DNA of 64,000 bases from an uncultured Bacteriovorax sp. (GCA_946480715.1 CAMLKK010000013.1:12437-76436), one strand, 5' to 3'; shown: positions 44,067 to 53,623, counted from the first letter of the stretch. The notes: generated by a model not told the origin, from the sequence alone. A program made the numbers and translations.

Positions 44067-45431
44067 TTATACTGTCTCGAGAACAGTCTTTTCAACGATT
44101 GAAAAGATTTGATCAATATGTTCATCAAGAAGTGGTAATGGAAGAAGGAAGCGCACTCTTGTTGGTTCCTTTCCAGCAGAAAATGAAATAATTCCATTCT
44201 CAAAAAGCTTTTTCATAAATTTATTTGTGACATCGGCCGAGCCATCGCCAACTTCAAACGAAAGCATTGTTCCTACACCGCCGTAGTAAGGAATTTTGCC
44301 TTTGCATGATCCTTCTGCGAGTGTCTTGAACTTTGCTTTGAATTTCTTTTCAAGTTCATTAATGCGTCCGTTCTCACCGTAGAAGTTTCCTTCTGTGAGG
44401 TAACGAACAGTAGCTTTACCAGCGTTAAGAGAAGCAATTGATCCGTTGAAAGTACCAGCGATTAGACCTGGTTTTGGATTTAATTCTTCAGTGTAGAAAG
44501 TTCCGGCCGCTTGAAGAACTTTTCCGATAGTAACAACATCTACATATTCATCAAGTTCAAACATCTGGAATGCAAAGAGTTGGTGAGTACGTGTGAACGA
44601 TTGAACTTCATCAATCCACACATAGATTCCGTTTTTCTTCGCCCACTCACAAATAGCTTTGTAGTATTCTTTTGTTCCAAAGATAAAGCCAGCTTCACCC
44701 TGGATGAGCTCAATTGTTAGACCACAATAAACATTTCCATTTTTTGCAATAAGAGCATCAAGAGCATCAATCGTTTCTTTAATCGCCGATTCTGGTTTTT
44801 TGTAATTGTAGTGTGGAACGTGATCTACTTGAACCGATTGTGGCATTCCTTCGCGGTATGCTTGGTTGTAAGTCACGTCTTGCATAGCGATTGATCGCCC
44901 AGCAAAAGATTTTTGGAAAGCAATCAATCTATAATTAGGAGCCTTTTTCTGCCATAGAATTTTTAAAGCAGTATCGTTTGAAAAAGAACCTGAACAAGAA
45001 AACCAAAAATGTTTTAGACGTGATTTTTTAACTGAGTCTAATAGCGCTTTTGAAAGTTCATACGGCTCTTGATAGGAAAGTAAATTCCCGCACATCATCG
45101 TATCACTAGTAGCAGCTTCCAGGTTTGCTTTGATATAAAGTGGGTGAGAGTGACCAAGAAGATTCACACCAATAGCGTTGATCAAATCAAACTTAACAGA
45201 TCCATCGATCATTTCTACGAATGGTCCGTGTCCTCTGCCCGAAGCCATGAACGGATAAAAAAATCCTCTTCCTTTCAGGCCTTCATACTCTTTTAATTTC
45301 TGCTGAAGTAATTCTTTCTTTGATTCATCAGCAGGTTTAATGCTGTCGAATTTTTGTTGTTCCAAAAGAATTGCTGAAAACAACTTATTAAAATGCTCGT
45401 GAATCTCGTTTGATTGAACTCCGATTGCCAT
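44067..45431 (-). CDS. Class III PLP-dependent aminotransferase (AstC-like position)
   Basis: A 454-residue aminotransferase. GHSHPLYIKANLEAATS, WFSCSGSFSNDTALKI, IQGEAGFIFGTKEYY, YVWIDEVQSFTR (Asp contacting the pyridine N) and VTIGKVLQAAG (lysine that binds PLP) are class III landmarks. In the AST pathway AstC transaminates succinylornithine; AstC is usually near 406 residues, and this protein has a longer N-terminus and lacks the usual TGxGRTG-like block, so it may act on another omega-amino acid. It is first in the astA-astD operon. Confidence 0.88.
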   Translation of the reverse strand: MAIGVQSNEIHEHFNKLFSAILLEQQKFDSIKPADESKKELLQQKLKEYEGLKGRGFFYPFMASGRGHGPFVEMIDGSVKFDLINAIGVNLLGHSHPLYIKANLEAATSDTMMCGNLLSYQEPYELSKALLDSVKKSRLKHFWFSCSGSFSNDTALKILWQKKAPNYRLIAFQKSFAGRSIAMQDVTYNQAYREGMPQSVQVDHVPHYNYKKPESAIKETIDALDALIAKNGNVYCGLTIELIQGEAGFIFGTKEYYKAICEWAKKNGIYVWIDEVQSFTRTHQLFAFQMFELDEYVDVVTIGKVLQAAGTFYTEELNPKPGLIAGTFNGSIASLNAGKATVRYLTEGNFYGENGRINELEKKFKAKFKTLAEGSCKGKIPYYGGVGTMLSFEVGDGSADVTNKFMKKLFENGIISFSAGKEPTRVRFLLPLPLLDEHIDQIFSIVEKTVLETV

Positions 45432-45521
45432 AAAATTTTCCCTTATATTTGTCTTGATTGCAGTTAGTGGTGGACGCTTTTTCTCGCTTGCAAAGTCTGA
45501 GGCCCATGCGATAATTAAATT

Positions 45522-46247
45522 ATGAAAAATAGTAGCACAATGCCAATGACAAAGTCATCTCGGACCCCCTTATCTGTTGATCAAAAATCACCTCAAAAAG
45601 AATCTTCGATGAATGAATTTGAGTCGCTTTATACTAAAAACGATTTCAAAGGCGCCGCACAGTATCTGCTTAATAATAAACAACAAATGAAGTCAGGTAT
45701 TTTTCATTACAATCTGGGAACTGTTTATTCAAAAATGGGCGACCATGCCACTGCGAGATATCATTTAGAAAAGGCCATTCAAGAGGGGTATGTTAATTCT
45801 GCTTCGCTGAGCAATCTGGCCTATGTAAAGGGACAATTGAATGTCGATGATCTCTCAACATCAACAAGTCTTCCTGATCAAATAATCAATACGTCGATTA
45901 ACATTCCAGCGCAGGCCTATTTTTCGCTTACTCTTTTTGTCATACTTATTGCGATTCTCTGCTATCGCTTCAAAAAAATGAGTTCGAAAATCACACTTAT
46001 TGTAGTGCTGGTTTTAAGTTTAATTCCTTCTATCTTCTACGCGACTTATGTAAAAAATATCAATTACGCCGTCGCTTTAAAAGAGGTTCCACTTTATGAA
46101 GGGCCTTCAAAAATTTTTAATGAAAAAGGAAAAATTCGTCCAGGATCTAAAGTCGTTTTAGGCGAATTCAAAGACGGATGGTTCTTCGTCGAATTTCCGC
46201 TTTCACTCGCTGGATGGGTGAACAAAGATCAACTTGGGCTTTATTAA
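45522..46247 (+). CDS. TPR and SH3-type membrane protein (BatE-like)
   Basis: The protein has a TPR region (FHYNLGTVYSKMGDHATARY), two TM helices (about residues 130-185) and a C-terminal SH3b-like domain (VALKEVPLYEGPSKI, KVVLGEFKDGWFFVEF, GWVNKDQLG), the BatE architecture of the Bacteroides aerotolerance family. The translation start is uncertain: the first ATG (45522) has no ribosome site and a non-signal N-terminus, and an ATG at 45609 would give a compact TPR start. No other Bat genes are adjacent. It begins an operon with four further genes. Confidence 0.7.
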   Translation: MKNSSTMPMTKSSRTPLSVDQKSPQKESSMNEFESLYTKNDFKGAAQYLLNNKQQMKSGIFHYNLGTVYSKMGDHATARYHLEKAIQEGYVNSASLSNLAYVKGQLNVDDLSTSTSLPDQIINTSINIPAQAYFSLTLFVILIAILCYRFKKMSSKITLIVVLVLSLIPSIFYATYVKNINYAVALKEVPLYEGPSKIFNEKGKIRPGSKVVLGEFKDGWFFVEFPLSLAGWVNKDQLGLY

Positions 46248-46258
46248 GCTGGAGCAAT

Positions 46259-46897
46259 ATGAATTCTTCGTACGAAAAAAAGATTAGTGAATCGGGCATG
46301 GAAGAGAGCGGTTTATCAAAAAGAATCGATCTTCCTATGATGAAATACCTTTGGATGGCCAATCCACTAAGCGGTGTAAAGAAGGATTCTATCCCTCGTT
46401 TTTTGAGAAACGTTGAACTCCTTAAAAATTTCTCTGATAACGAGCTTCGTATTCTAGCGAAATACATGCATAGTAGAAAATTCTCTGATGGTGAAGTGAT
46501 CTTCAGAGAAGGTGAAATCGGTATTGGCTTTTATTTAATCTTCTCTGGTTTAGTGGAACTCAATCAAGCTGAATTCGGTCACGAGATTGAAGGTCAGCAT
46601 TTTTTAACTCTCGATGAATTCAGTTACTTTGGTGAAATGGCCCTTTTACAAGATGGAACTCCAAGGTCAGCTACGGCAAAGGCCAAAAGTCCTTGCCAGC
46701 TCATTGGTATTTTTAAGCCAGACCTGGATCATCTCATCAACAACCATCCTGTTGTTGCTGCGAAACTTATGCAATCGCTTTCTCAAGCATTAGCCGATCG
46801 TCTTTATTTCATTACTCAAGAAGCCAGTAAGCTGACTCGCAAATTGCGTAAACTTGAAAATTTAATTGAATCGCAGAAACAAGAAGAGATGAAATGA
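46259..46897 (+). CDS. Cyclic-nucleotide-binding (CNMP) domain protein
   Basis: A 212-residue protein starting at an ATG with GGAGC five bases upstream; a start further upstream is a frame overlap with the previous gene. The CNMP domain (about residues 45-165) has GEVIFREGEIGIGFYLIFSG and the phosphate cassette FGEMALLQDGTPRSAT with the conserved Arg that binds cyclic phosphate. There is no DNA-binding domain; a C-terminal coiled helix follows. A cyclic-nucleotide-responsive adaptor is likely. It overlaps the following permease-like gene by 4 bases. Confidence 0.88.
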   Translation: MNSSYEKKISESGMEESGLSKRIDLPMMKYLWMANPLSGVKKDSIPRFLRNVELLKNFSDNELRILAKYMHSRKFSDGEVIFREGEIGIGFYLIFSGLVELNQAEFGHEIEGQHFLTLDEFSYFGEMALLQDGTPRSATAKAKSPCQLIGIFKPDLDHLINNHPVVAAKLMQSLSQALADRLYFITQEASKLTRKLRKLENLIESQKQEEMK

Positions 46898-47946
46898 TTT
46901 TAAATAATCGCAAGAATATCACTAAAATTCAGCTGATCTTCTTCGCATTGGTCATCGTACTTTTTTGTTCTCTCGTTTTAGCACTACCAAGAATTTCAAT
47001 TCCCATTTCTCTTGCATATATTCTCTCGCTTTCACTTACACCTTTTGTAAATTGGCTGATGAGATTTAAGCTCTCCAAAACTACGTCGACTGTTATCGTC
47101 TTCATAGTCCTCATTTTTGGTTTGGGTATTCCTCTGGTAAATGTAATTCCCAATCTCAGTATGGAAGTTCAGGAACTCCAATATTCCATCCCGCAAATCG
47201 AACGTTTTTTAATTGCTCAGTTTGATGTTGTTCGTGAATTTATTCGGGCGAAAACAGGGCATGAAATCGCTGAAGGATATATTTTTCAATTTCTAAGTAC
47301 TGTTGAAACATGGACAGGGGAATTGGTCGTTAAACTTCCGAACTACCTGGCAACTTTATTCGAATGGATCTTTCTCGTTCCCTTCTTCACGTTTTTTATT
47401 ATTCGAGATTCAGACTCATTCAAAAAGACCATGATGAGTTTCACTCCGAACTCAATTTTCGAACGTTTTTATTACGTCATGCATGTCTTCAATCGCCAAT
47501 TGGGAGATTACTTTTTTGCTAAGTTCGTTGAAGCCGTCATCGTCGGTGGAATTATTACCGCGGGACTATTTTTGATGAGCGTAAACTATGCGGTCATCTT
47601 AGGTTTCATTGCGGGATTAACGAACATTGTTCCTTACGTGGGTCCACTTTTAGGAGTCATTCCGGCCTTCATTCTGGTTATTTCTGAATATGGACTCTCA
47701 TCGCAAACGATGGGCGCAGTGCTTATACTTTATACCGTTGCAAACGTTGTTGATATCTTCTTCGTTTTCCCGTTTCTCGTCTCGAAAATCGTTAATCTTC
47801 ACCCTATGATCGTAGCTATCAGTGTAATCGTGGGTTCGCACTATATGGGAATTACGGGAATGGTAATATCTATTCCAGTAGTTGCCGCGATCAAACTAAT
47901 TATTACAGAAATCTACAATGAAATTTACACCGAACGCTCCAAATGA
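46894..47946 (+). CDS. AI-2E (PerM) family membrane protein
   Basis: A 350-residue inner-membrane protein with eight or so TM helices: three at the N-terminus, a soluble loop from about 80-150, then EWIFLVPFFTFFIIRDSD, YFFAKFVEAVIVGGIITAG, GLTNIVPYVGPLLGVIPAF, and GSHYMGITGMVISIPVVAAI, which match the AI-2E/PerM family. Some members export AI-2 or are cation/proton antiporters; the substrate cannot be read here. Overlap with the CNMP gene suggests coupled function. Confidence 0.92.
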   Translation: MILNNRKNITKIQLIFFALVIVLFCSLVLALPRISIPISLAYILSLSLTPFVNWLMRFKLSKTTSTVIVFIVLIFGLGIPLVNVIPNLSMEVQELQYSIPQIERFLIAQFDVVREFIRAKTGHEIAEGYIFQFLSTVETWTGELVVKLPNYLATLFEWIFLVPFFTFFIIRDSDSFKKTMMSFTPNSIFERFYYVMHVFNRQLGDYFFAKFVEAVIVGGIITAGLFLMSVNYAVILGFIAGLTNIVPYVGPLLGVIPAFILVISEYGLSSQTMGAVLILYTVANVVDIFFVFPFLVSKIVNLHPMIVAISVIVGSHYMGITGMVISIPVVAAIKLIITEIYNEIYTERSK

Positions 47947-47984
47947 TACGATTCTAAAACTTTAGTTTTAGCTCGGAGCACGCG

Positions 47985-48638
47985 TTGAAAGTCATCCATT
48001 TTCTATTGATTTCTCTAACTGTTTTTTGTCTTTCTTGTGCCACAAAAAGACCAGAAGGAAACACAGAAGCAGAAGTTCTTTTTAAAGAAGCGAAGAGTTT
48101 AATCGATAAATCCCGTTACATTCAGGCCACTGAAAAACTAAACGTTATTCGTTCTCAATATCCTTATTCTTTTTACGCAACTCACGCTGAACTTCTTCAA
48201 GCTGACATTTTGTTTGCTCAAGAAAGTTATGCGGAAGCAGCTTCAGCCTATATTCTCTTTAGAGATTTTCACCCAAAGTATAGCGAGCTCGGATATGTCG
48301 TGTATCGCATTTCTGAATCATTCTACCGTCAATTGCCAAGTACATTCGACCGTGATCTTTCGGCAGGAATTGAAGCAACTAAATATTTCCACGAACTTCT
48401 TCAAAATTATCCAAACACGGAATACACAAAAGAAGCTCAAGCGCGAATCGATCAAATCGAAACGATGCTAGAGCAAAAAGAAATCTACATTGCTGATTTC
48501 TATTTTAAGACTAAAGATTACTCTGCCGCTAAAAATCGTTACGAAGAAATTCTCAAAAGCTTGAAGAACGAAAATGAAAAAGCTCGTATTGCAGCTAGAA
48601 TCGAAGAGTCTTCTAAACTCATGAGCGAAACAAACTAA
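47985..48638 (+). CDS. bamD: BamD-like outer-membrane assembly lipoprotein
   Basis: BamD is the TPR lipoprotein of the BAM complex that folds outer-membrane proteins. The start is TTG with GGAG upstream. Lipobox CLSC (Cys18), then five TPR-like units: AEVLFKEAKSLIDKSRYIQA, YPYSFYATHAELLQADILFA, AAASAYILFRDFHPKYSELG and the rest fit BamD (YfiO). The 217 residues are close to the usual 240. A second TPR gene follows 12 bases later. Confidence 0.88.
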   Translation: MKVIHFLLISLTVFCLSCATKRPEGNTEAEVLFKEAKSLIDKSRYIQATEKLNVIRSQYPYSFYATHAELLQADILFAQESYAEAASAYILFRDFHPKYSELGYVVYRISESFYRQLPSTFDRDLSAGIEATKYFHELLQNYPNTEYTKEAQARIDQIETMLEQKEIYIADFYFKTKDYSAAKNRYEEILKSLKNENEKARIAARIEESSKLMSETN

Positions 48639-48650
48639 TTGGAGTGCTGA

Positions 48651-49391
48651 ATGTATACTTCTTCAAATGAACAACTACTAAAATCTGCACGTGAATGTTT
48701 CGAAAAACTTGAATATAAAAAAGCACAAGTTATTTTGAACGAAATCATTGAGTCTGAAGACAACAACGTTGAAGCTTTATTTTTACTGGCCAACATTTTT
48801 CACATTAACGGCGAAATCGGAAAGGCGATTAAGGCCTTCAATAAAGTTTTAAACATCAATCCTGAACATACAGATGCAGCTATCAGTCTCTCAGTGCTTT
48901 ACAACGATATTGGACAATACGAAGACGCAAAGAAGGTTTTCGACACTGCCAATGAGCGCGTAAAAGGAAAAAATAAGGGCTCTGGATTAATGGAAGACAA
49001 ACACATTAATAAAAAGTTTGCTTCAAAACATTATGAACTAGCTGATCTATATCTTTCATATAACCGCTATGACGAAGCTCTATTTGAGTTTAATAAAGTT
49101 GTAGGTCTTGATAGTGAAAACTTAGAAGCCCGAATTAAAATCGCAAAAGTTTACGCGAAGAAAGGATTCACTTCTAAAGCGATCGAAGAACTTCGTAATC
49201 TTAAAAATGAAGAACCAAATTATGCTCCAGCTAGAATCGCTCTTGGAGTTATCCATTACGGAAACGGCAATGTTCTGGAAGCGCAATCTGAGTGGGAAAA
49301 AGTTCTCATGAAAGATCCATTCCATAGCGAAGCTAATATGTATCTGAATCTTTCGCGAACAGCGACGGAAACAAATCTAAAAACTGTTTAA
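48651..49391 (+). CDS. TPR-repeat protein
   Basis: A 246-residue protein with six or so tetratricopeptide repeats, e.g. VEALFLLANIFHINGEIGKA, AISLSVLYNDIGQYEDAKKV, HYELADLYLSYNRYDEALFE and ARIALGVIHYGNGNVLEAQS. No signal peptide. It follows bamD with a GGAG ribosome site and may be part of the same operon, but a scaffold role in the cytoplasm is as likely. Its TAA stop overlaps that of the convergent hybrid kinase. Confidence 0.85.
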   Translation: MYTSSNEQLLKSARECFEKLEYKKAQVILNEIIESEDNNVEALFLLANIFHINGEIGKAIKAFNKVLNINPEHTDAAISLSVLYNDIGQYEDAKKVFDTANERVKGKNKGSGLMEDKHINKKFASKHYELADLYLSYNRYDEALFEFNKVVGLDSENLEARIKIAKVYAKKGFTSKAIEELRNLKNEEPNYAPARIALGVIHYGNGNVLEAQSEWEKVLMKDPFHSEANMYLNLSRTATETNLKTV

Positions 49392-51442
49392 GCTTTTTGA
49401 CCGGCAAGTTCCCATAAAGTTTCAAAGAGAGTGATCTTTTTGATGGGTTTTGTAATATGTCTGTCGCAACCGGCATCCAGACTCTTTTTCATTTCATCAG
49501 CAAGTGCATGTGCACTTAAGGCCACAATGGATGTTGAAGTTTGTCTTTGAGTTTTTTCCCAAGTTCTATATAGCTTTGTTGCTTCAAGACCATCCATAAT
49601 CGGCATTTGGATATCCATTAGAACGACATCATAAGATGAAGACTTCATTTTTTCGAGGGCCACTTCACCGTTTTCAGCAATATCGATCGTAAATGGAAAT
49701 TTTTTTAAATAAGTGAGAATCAAGAAACGATTTTCTTCGTTGTCATCTACGAGCAGGATTTTTAATTTCTCGTTAATTAATTTTGCAGTCAGTTCTTCAA
49801 CAGATGCACCTGATTTTGGCCTTGGCTCAATTAACTGCGATGAGCTCACTTTGTTTAATTCAATCGTGAAAAAGAACGTTGATCCTTTATTAATTTCGCT
49901 TTCGACTTCTAATTGTCCATCCATTAATTCAACGAGCTGACGACAAATTGAAAGCCCCAAACCAGTTCCACCAAATTGACGAGTTGTGGATGTATCGACT
50001 TGTGAAAAAGGAACAAAGATTTCTTTCAAGCTTTCTTTGGGAATTCCTATTCCCGAATCCTTAACTTCAAATTTAATCTTGTTATCACTGACGGGAGATA
50101 CCTTAATAACAACGGAGCCTTTAAGCGTAAACTTCAAGGCATTATTCACAAGATTCATAAGTATCTGCCGCAAGCGAGTAGGATCTCCCGAAACGACTTC
50201 TGGTAATTGTGGATGTAGTTCAGCTTGAAAAGTAAGCTCTTTTTTCAATGCAATTGGTGCCAAAATATGACAGACATCTTCAATGAGAGACTTGATTTTA
50301 AAATCAATTTTCTCAAGGGACATTTTATTAGCTTCTATCTTAGAAAAATCGAGAACATCATTTACGATGACTAATAAATTGTCGGCAGAGTTCTTTAAAA
50401 CTTCGACGTATTTTGTCTGTTCAGGAGTTAAGGGAGTCTCTTTAAGTAAACTCGCCATCCCCATAATTCCATTTAATGGAGTACGTACTTCGTGAGACAT
50501 ATTAGCCAAAAATTCAGATTTTGCTCTCGCCGCTTGAATTGATTTAGCGACAGAATCTTTCAAAATCTCTTCAGCTTTTTTTAATTCGGTGATATCTCGA
50601 AGCGTGCTCATGCGAACGTTTTCATTGTTAATCATGAGGTTTTTACCAATGACTTCGACCATAAAAGTTTTGCCATCTTTCTTCACACATTCGCATTCAT
50701 AGGCGAGAGCGTAGTTTGATTTCACATGATTTTTTACGAGTTCTTGGTCTTTTTTACTGATAAATTCAAAGATCGGTTTGTTCTGTATTTCTGCAAGTGT
50801 ATAGCCAAACAGTTTACAAAAGGCGGGGTTAGCTTCAAATGCAAGTCCATTTTTCGAAAGTAATACACCATCGTTGGCAGCTTCAATGAGCACGCGAAAT
50901 TTATTCTCACTTTCTGTCAGTGATTTATACATCAAATCTTTTTGATAATTAATTTCTTCTTTCGCAATACTGGCACTCAATAAGCCGGCCGTTAATCGCA
51001 AAAAATTCACATCATGCTCAGAAAATTTATCAGCTTCAGGTGAAACGACTTTCAATACACCAACGGTTTTATTTTCATAAGAAAGAGGAACGCAAATCAT
51101 AGATCGCGCACCAACTTTACGGCAGGCATCTCTATCAACACGAGAATCTGTTTCAGAGTCACGACAATAAAGAACTTCATTCATTCTTACGGACATGCCA
51201 GAGAGACTTGTATGGATGTTTAAGCGCATGCCAAGCGAACTTTTAAGAGAGCCCGCACTTGCCTTGTAGACCATCTCATCACCATCTGCAATTTCTACTA
51301 CTGCTCCACTAGCTTGCGCTAAAATTTGCGTTTTTTCACAAATCATATTCATGAGTAGAGGAAGATTAAGCGTCGACGTGGCAACAGACTGTTGCAATTC
51401 GATGATTGTCGAGAGCTCTTCAATACGTGAGATGGTGGACAT
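49388..51442 (-). CDS. Hybrid sensor histidine kinase (GAF-PAS-HisKA-HATPase-REC)
   Basis: A 684-residue cytoplasmic hybrid kinase: GAF (about 20-160), PAS (175-295, with PFIEFISKK-like FEFISKKDQELV), HisKA with FLANMSHEVRTPLNG (His317), HATPase with DSGIGIPKESLK and GGTGLGLSICRQLV, and a C-terminal receiver with VVLMDIQMPIMDG (Asp610). No TM helices. No Hpt or separate response regulator is adjacent. It lies just beyond the fliW terminator but is a separate transcript; a link to motility is not shown. Confidence 0.95.
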   Translation of the reverse strand: MSTISRIEELSTIIELQQSVATSTLNLPLLMNMICEKTQILAQASGAVVEIADGDEMVYKASAGSLKSSLGMRLNIHTSLSGMSVRMNEVLYCRDSETDSRVDRDACRKVGARSMICVPLSYENKTVGVLKVVSPEADKFSEHDVNFLRLTAGLLSASIAKEEINYQKDLMYKSLTESENKFRVLIEAANDGVLLSKNGLAFEANPAFCKLFGYTLAEIQNKPIFEFISKKDQELVKNHVKSNYALAYECECVKKDGKTFMVEVIGKNLMINNENVRMSTLRDITELKKAEEILKDSVAKSIQAARAKSEFLANMSHEVRTPLNGIMGMASLLKETPLTPEQTKYVEVLKNSADNLLVIVNDVLDFSKIEANKMSLEKIDFKIKSLIEDVCHILAPIALKKELTFQAELHPQLPEVVSGDPTRLRQILMNLVNNALKFTLKGSVVIKVSPVSDNKIKFEVKDSGIGIPKESLKEIFVPFSQVDTSTTRQFGGTGLGLSICRQLVELMDGQLEVESEINKGSTFFFTIELNKVSSSQLIEPRPKSGASVEELTAKLINEKLKILLVDDNEENRFLILTYLKKFPFTIDIAENGEVALEKMKSSSYDVVLMDIQMPIMDGLEATKLYRTWEKTQRQTSTSIVALSAHALADEMKKSLDAGCDRHITKPIKKITLFETLWELAGQKA

Positions 51443-51483
51443 AACTGAATTTTATGGCGAAATCAGAATGAGTGCAAACGAAT

Positions 51484-51510
51484 AAAAAAGGCCCTGTGAA
51501 CAGGGCCTTA
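51484..51510 (-). terminator. Rho-independent terminator of the flagellar operon
   Basis: On the minus strand AAGGCCCTG-TTCA-CAGGGCCTT is followed by a T-run. It closes the flgF-to-fliW run of genes. Confidence 0.92.
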
Positions 51511-51542
51511 ATAAACTTTATAAATTTGTTAGACAAATATCG

Positions 51543-52121
51543 TTAGTTAGCTTCAGCAGTTTGATTGTTTTTGATAGCTGGAGCAACTGATTCACTTGAG
51601 CTTGGAGACACGATTGTAGCTGTATTTTGTCTTTCTGGAGCAGCAACATTAGTTCTTTTTGAATCATCAGAAGTGTAGTTAACGATGTATTTCTTAAGAT
51701 CCATGTACATTTTAAAGCGAACTTCTAGTTTTGAATCTTGAAGTACGATTTGTCTCGCCATTTTCGTCTTATTGTTAATGATGATTGGCGCTTTTAGGTT
51801 CGCTGACATTTCTGTTACGTTTTGAGGAATTGTCAAAACTGTATAAACGCTAGCGTGCTGAAGATTCTCTAGGCTCAAGCTGTTAAGCTCAACCGGAAGA
51901 AGCTTTACCATATAGTTTGGTTGGAAAATTTTTGGTTCAATAATTGGAAAAGCAGTAGCAGCGTCGTCTGTTGACTGGAGCCAAAGAATAAGAGTTTGAT
52001 CTCCTGGATCGACGATGAAGAATTTTTTTAGGTTTTCGAAACCGAGTAAACCTTCTGTAAACTCGATAATGTCTTTTTTATCGACTTCAAGTTCGCCAAA
52101 TCTTGTAGTTTTGATTTTCAC
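51543..52121 (-). CDS. fliW: Flagellar assembly factor FliW
   Basis: FliW is a flagellin chaperone that sequesters CsrA and so couples flagellin synthesis to assembly. The 192 residues begin with KTTRFGELEVDKKDIIEF and GLLGFENLKKFFIVD, classical. The start is GTG with GGAGG six bases upstream. The usual length is about 140-150; here a low-complexity tail of about 40 residues follows (from SDDSKRTNVAAPE on). csrA lies just upstream, the conserved neighbour. Confidence 0.95.
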   Translation of the reverse strand: MKIKTTRFGELEVDKKDIIEFTEGLLGFENLKKFFIVDPGDQTLILWLQSTDDAATAFPIIEPKIFQPNYMVKLLPVELNSLSLENLQHASVYTVLTIPQNVTEMSANLKAPIIINNKTKMARQIVLQDSKLEVRFKMYMDLKKYIVNYTSDDSKRTNVAAPERQNTATIVSPSSSESVAPAIKNNQTAEAN

Positions 52122-52218
52122 TAATGGCCTCCGCTATGCATTCTGCATTAGAAGATCGAATACCCGACCTCTTAGAGACGATTCTAGCAGTCGTAGGGGC
52201 AGAAGTGCAAGCAGGAAA

Positions 52219-52449
52219 TTACTTCTTGTTTAACTCATTAGCTAAATTAGTTATTGAGCTTAAGTCGGCCTGTGAAGCCTCGGTGTTTTGATCTTGGATG
52301 GCCTTGTAGACCTCTTCCCGATGTATCTTAGTTTCGGGTGGTGCTTTAATACCTAAACGCACCTGTTTTCCTTTAATCTGCACAACCACAATTTTAATAT
52401 GATCATCTATCGCGATGCTTTCGCCTAGCTTCCGTGTTAAAACCAGCAT
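52219..52449 (-). CDS. csrA: Carbon storage regulator CsrA
   Basis: CsrA binds GGA motifs in mRNA leaders and controls motility and metabolism; FliW antagonises it. MLVLTRKLGESIAIDDHIKI, VRLGIKAPPETKIHREEVY are diagnostic, including the RNA-contacting N-terminal strand and the R-E-E-V-Y block. At 76 residues it is a little longer than the usual 60-65, with a C-terminal extension. The leader contains two GGA triplets (in CCGGAACAGGAG) that could allow autoregulation. flgL lies 138 bases upstream and may carry the gene on the same transcript. Confidence 0.97.
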   Translation of the reverse strand: MLVLTRKLGESIAIDDHIKIVVVQIKGKQVRLGIKAPPETKIHREEVYKAIQDQNTEASQADLSSITNLANELNKK

Positions 52450-52587
52450 AAATCAACCTCAGAATTACGCGCCAGAGAACTCCTGTTCCGGCCTGCAATG
52501 CTTCATATATTACTCAACAGATTAAAAGGCAAGCGAAAAACTAAATTATTTAATCAAAAATGATTTATGTGCGTGAATAGAAGAAAA

Positions 52588-53607
52588 CTAGCGACGCAAA
52601 AAATCCATGAGGGTCTGATTCATTAAACTCTGCGTTGCTTGATACGTTGTTTTCAAGACGGCCTGCTGTTTATTGATATCAGAAAAAAGATCAGCTACGT
52701 CGGCATCGATCAATGCACTTTTGCGAGAAGCATTGTCGATATTTTCAGCTTCGATAACTGTTTTGGAAGATTCAATTGAATTCGTGATTGATCCAATTCG
52801 CGTTCTCAGAGTAACAAGTCTGCTCACGCTATTGTCGAATTTTTCCAGAAGACCTTGAATCATTCCTGGATCATTACTTTCTAGCGCAGAAGTGAGGGCC
52901 TGAAGTTGAGCAAAAATATTATCTCGCGATTTGAATTCTGGGGAGATCGCTTTTCCATCTTCATTAGTTTCAGAAGCAAGATCGCGATTTAAACTTCCCG
53001 TTGGAGTATCTTTGAGTGAATCAAATTTATCCAGAGGATTTTCTACTTTACCGGATTCTTCACTGCTGTAGAAAACTTCTTCGCCAGTGAGGTTAATAGG
53101 AACGAAAAAGTTGCGGGAAACTTCCAGAGTGATATGTCCCTTGTCTCCAGCGTAGTTTCCTTCAGCGTTGAACGGAACTGTTAGGGTGTTTGTTCCAGCA
53201 AAGATATGTTTCAATCCAACTTTTTTATTAGCGATAGCGAGTGTTTGATTATAGAGCTGCTGAACTTCGTTTGCTACGTTCTTGCGAACGTCAGCGTTGA
53301 AGAAATCAGAAGATTGAGCAATGGCAATCTCTTTAGCTTTGATGATAATGTCAGTGAGTTCTTCAAGTGATTTTTCAGTCACGTTAAGATTCAAAAGAGC
53401 AAAGTCCGAATTTTTTAAGTACTGAACATTGTCATTTGAAGCAGAAGTAATAGCGAGGGCTTCAACGTTACTTACAGGGTTATCAGAAGGGCGAGTAATC
53501 GCTTTGAGCGATGAACCCTTCAACTGAAGATCTTCAACTTTCGTCTTCGCTCTGTTGAGCGAGTGCTTTAAGGCGGCAGTTGAACTATTTTCTGAAACTC
53601 TTGTCAT
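52588..53607 (-). CDS. flgL: Flagellar hook-associated protein 3
   Basis: FlgL forms the hook-filament junction with FlgK. The 339 residues show TRVSENSSTAALKHSLNRAK at the N-terminus, flagellin-like helices, and a C-terminal SDINKQQAVLKTTYQATQ, LMNQTLMDFLRR. It starts 16 bases after the flgK stop and is secreted through the flagellar type III system. The central domain (130-230) is less conserved. Confidence 0.94.
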   Translation of the reverse strand: MTRVSENSSTAALKHSLNRAKTKVEDLQLKGSSLKAITRPSDNPVSNVEALAITSASNDNVQYLKNSDFALLNLNVTEKSLEELTDIIIKAKEIAIAQSSDFFNADVRKNVANEVQQLYNQTLAIANKKVGLKHIFAGTNTLTVPFNAEGNYAGDKGHITLEVSRNFFVPINLTGEEVFYSSEESGKVENPLDKFDSLKDTPTGSLNRDLASETNEDGKAISPEFKSRDNIFAQLQALTSALESNDPGMIQGLLEKFDNSVSRLVTLRTRIGSITNSIESSKTVIEAENIDNASRKSALIDADVADLFSDINKQQAVLKTTYQATQSLMNQTLMDFLRR

Positions 53608-53623
53608 ATATTAACGTTTATCC

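Noticed and set aside
45432..45521. Sigma-54-like element before the AST operon on the minus strand (TGGGCC...TTTGCA)
   Set aside because: The GG and GC are eleven, not ten, bases apart; spacing is strict for sigma-54, so I do not call it despite the known sigma-54 control of ast in E. coli.
52122..52218. T-loop-like GTATTCGATC between csrA and fliW, as a tRNA remnant
   Set aside because: No acceptor, D or anticodon stems can be formed around it.
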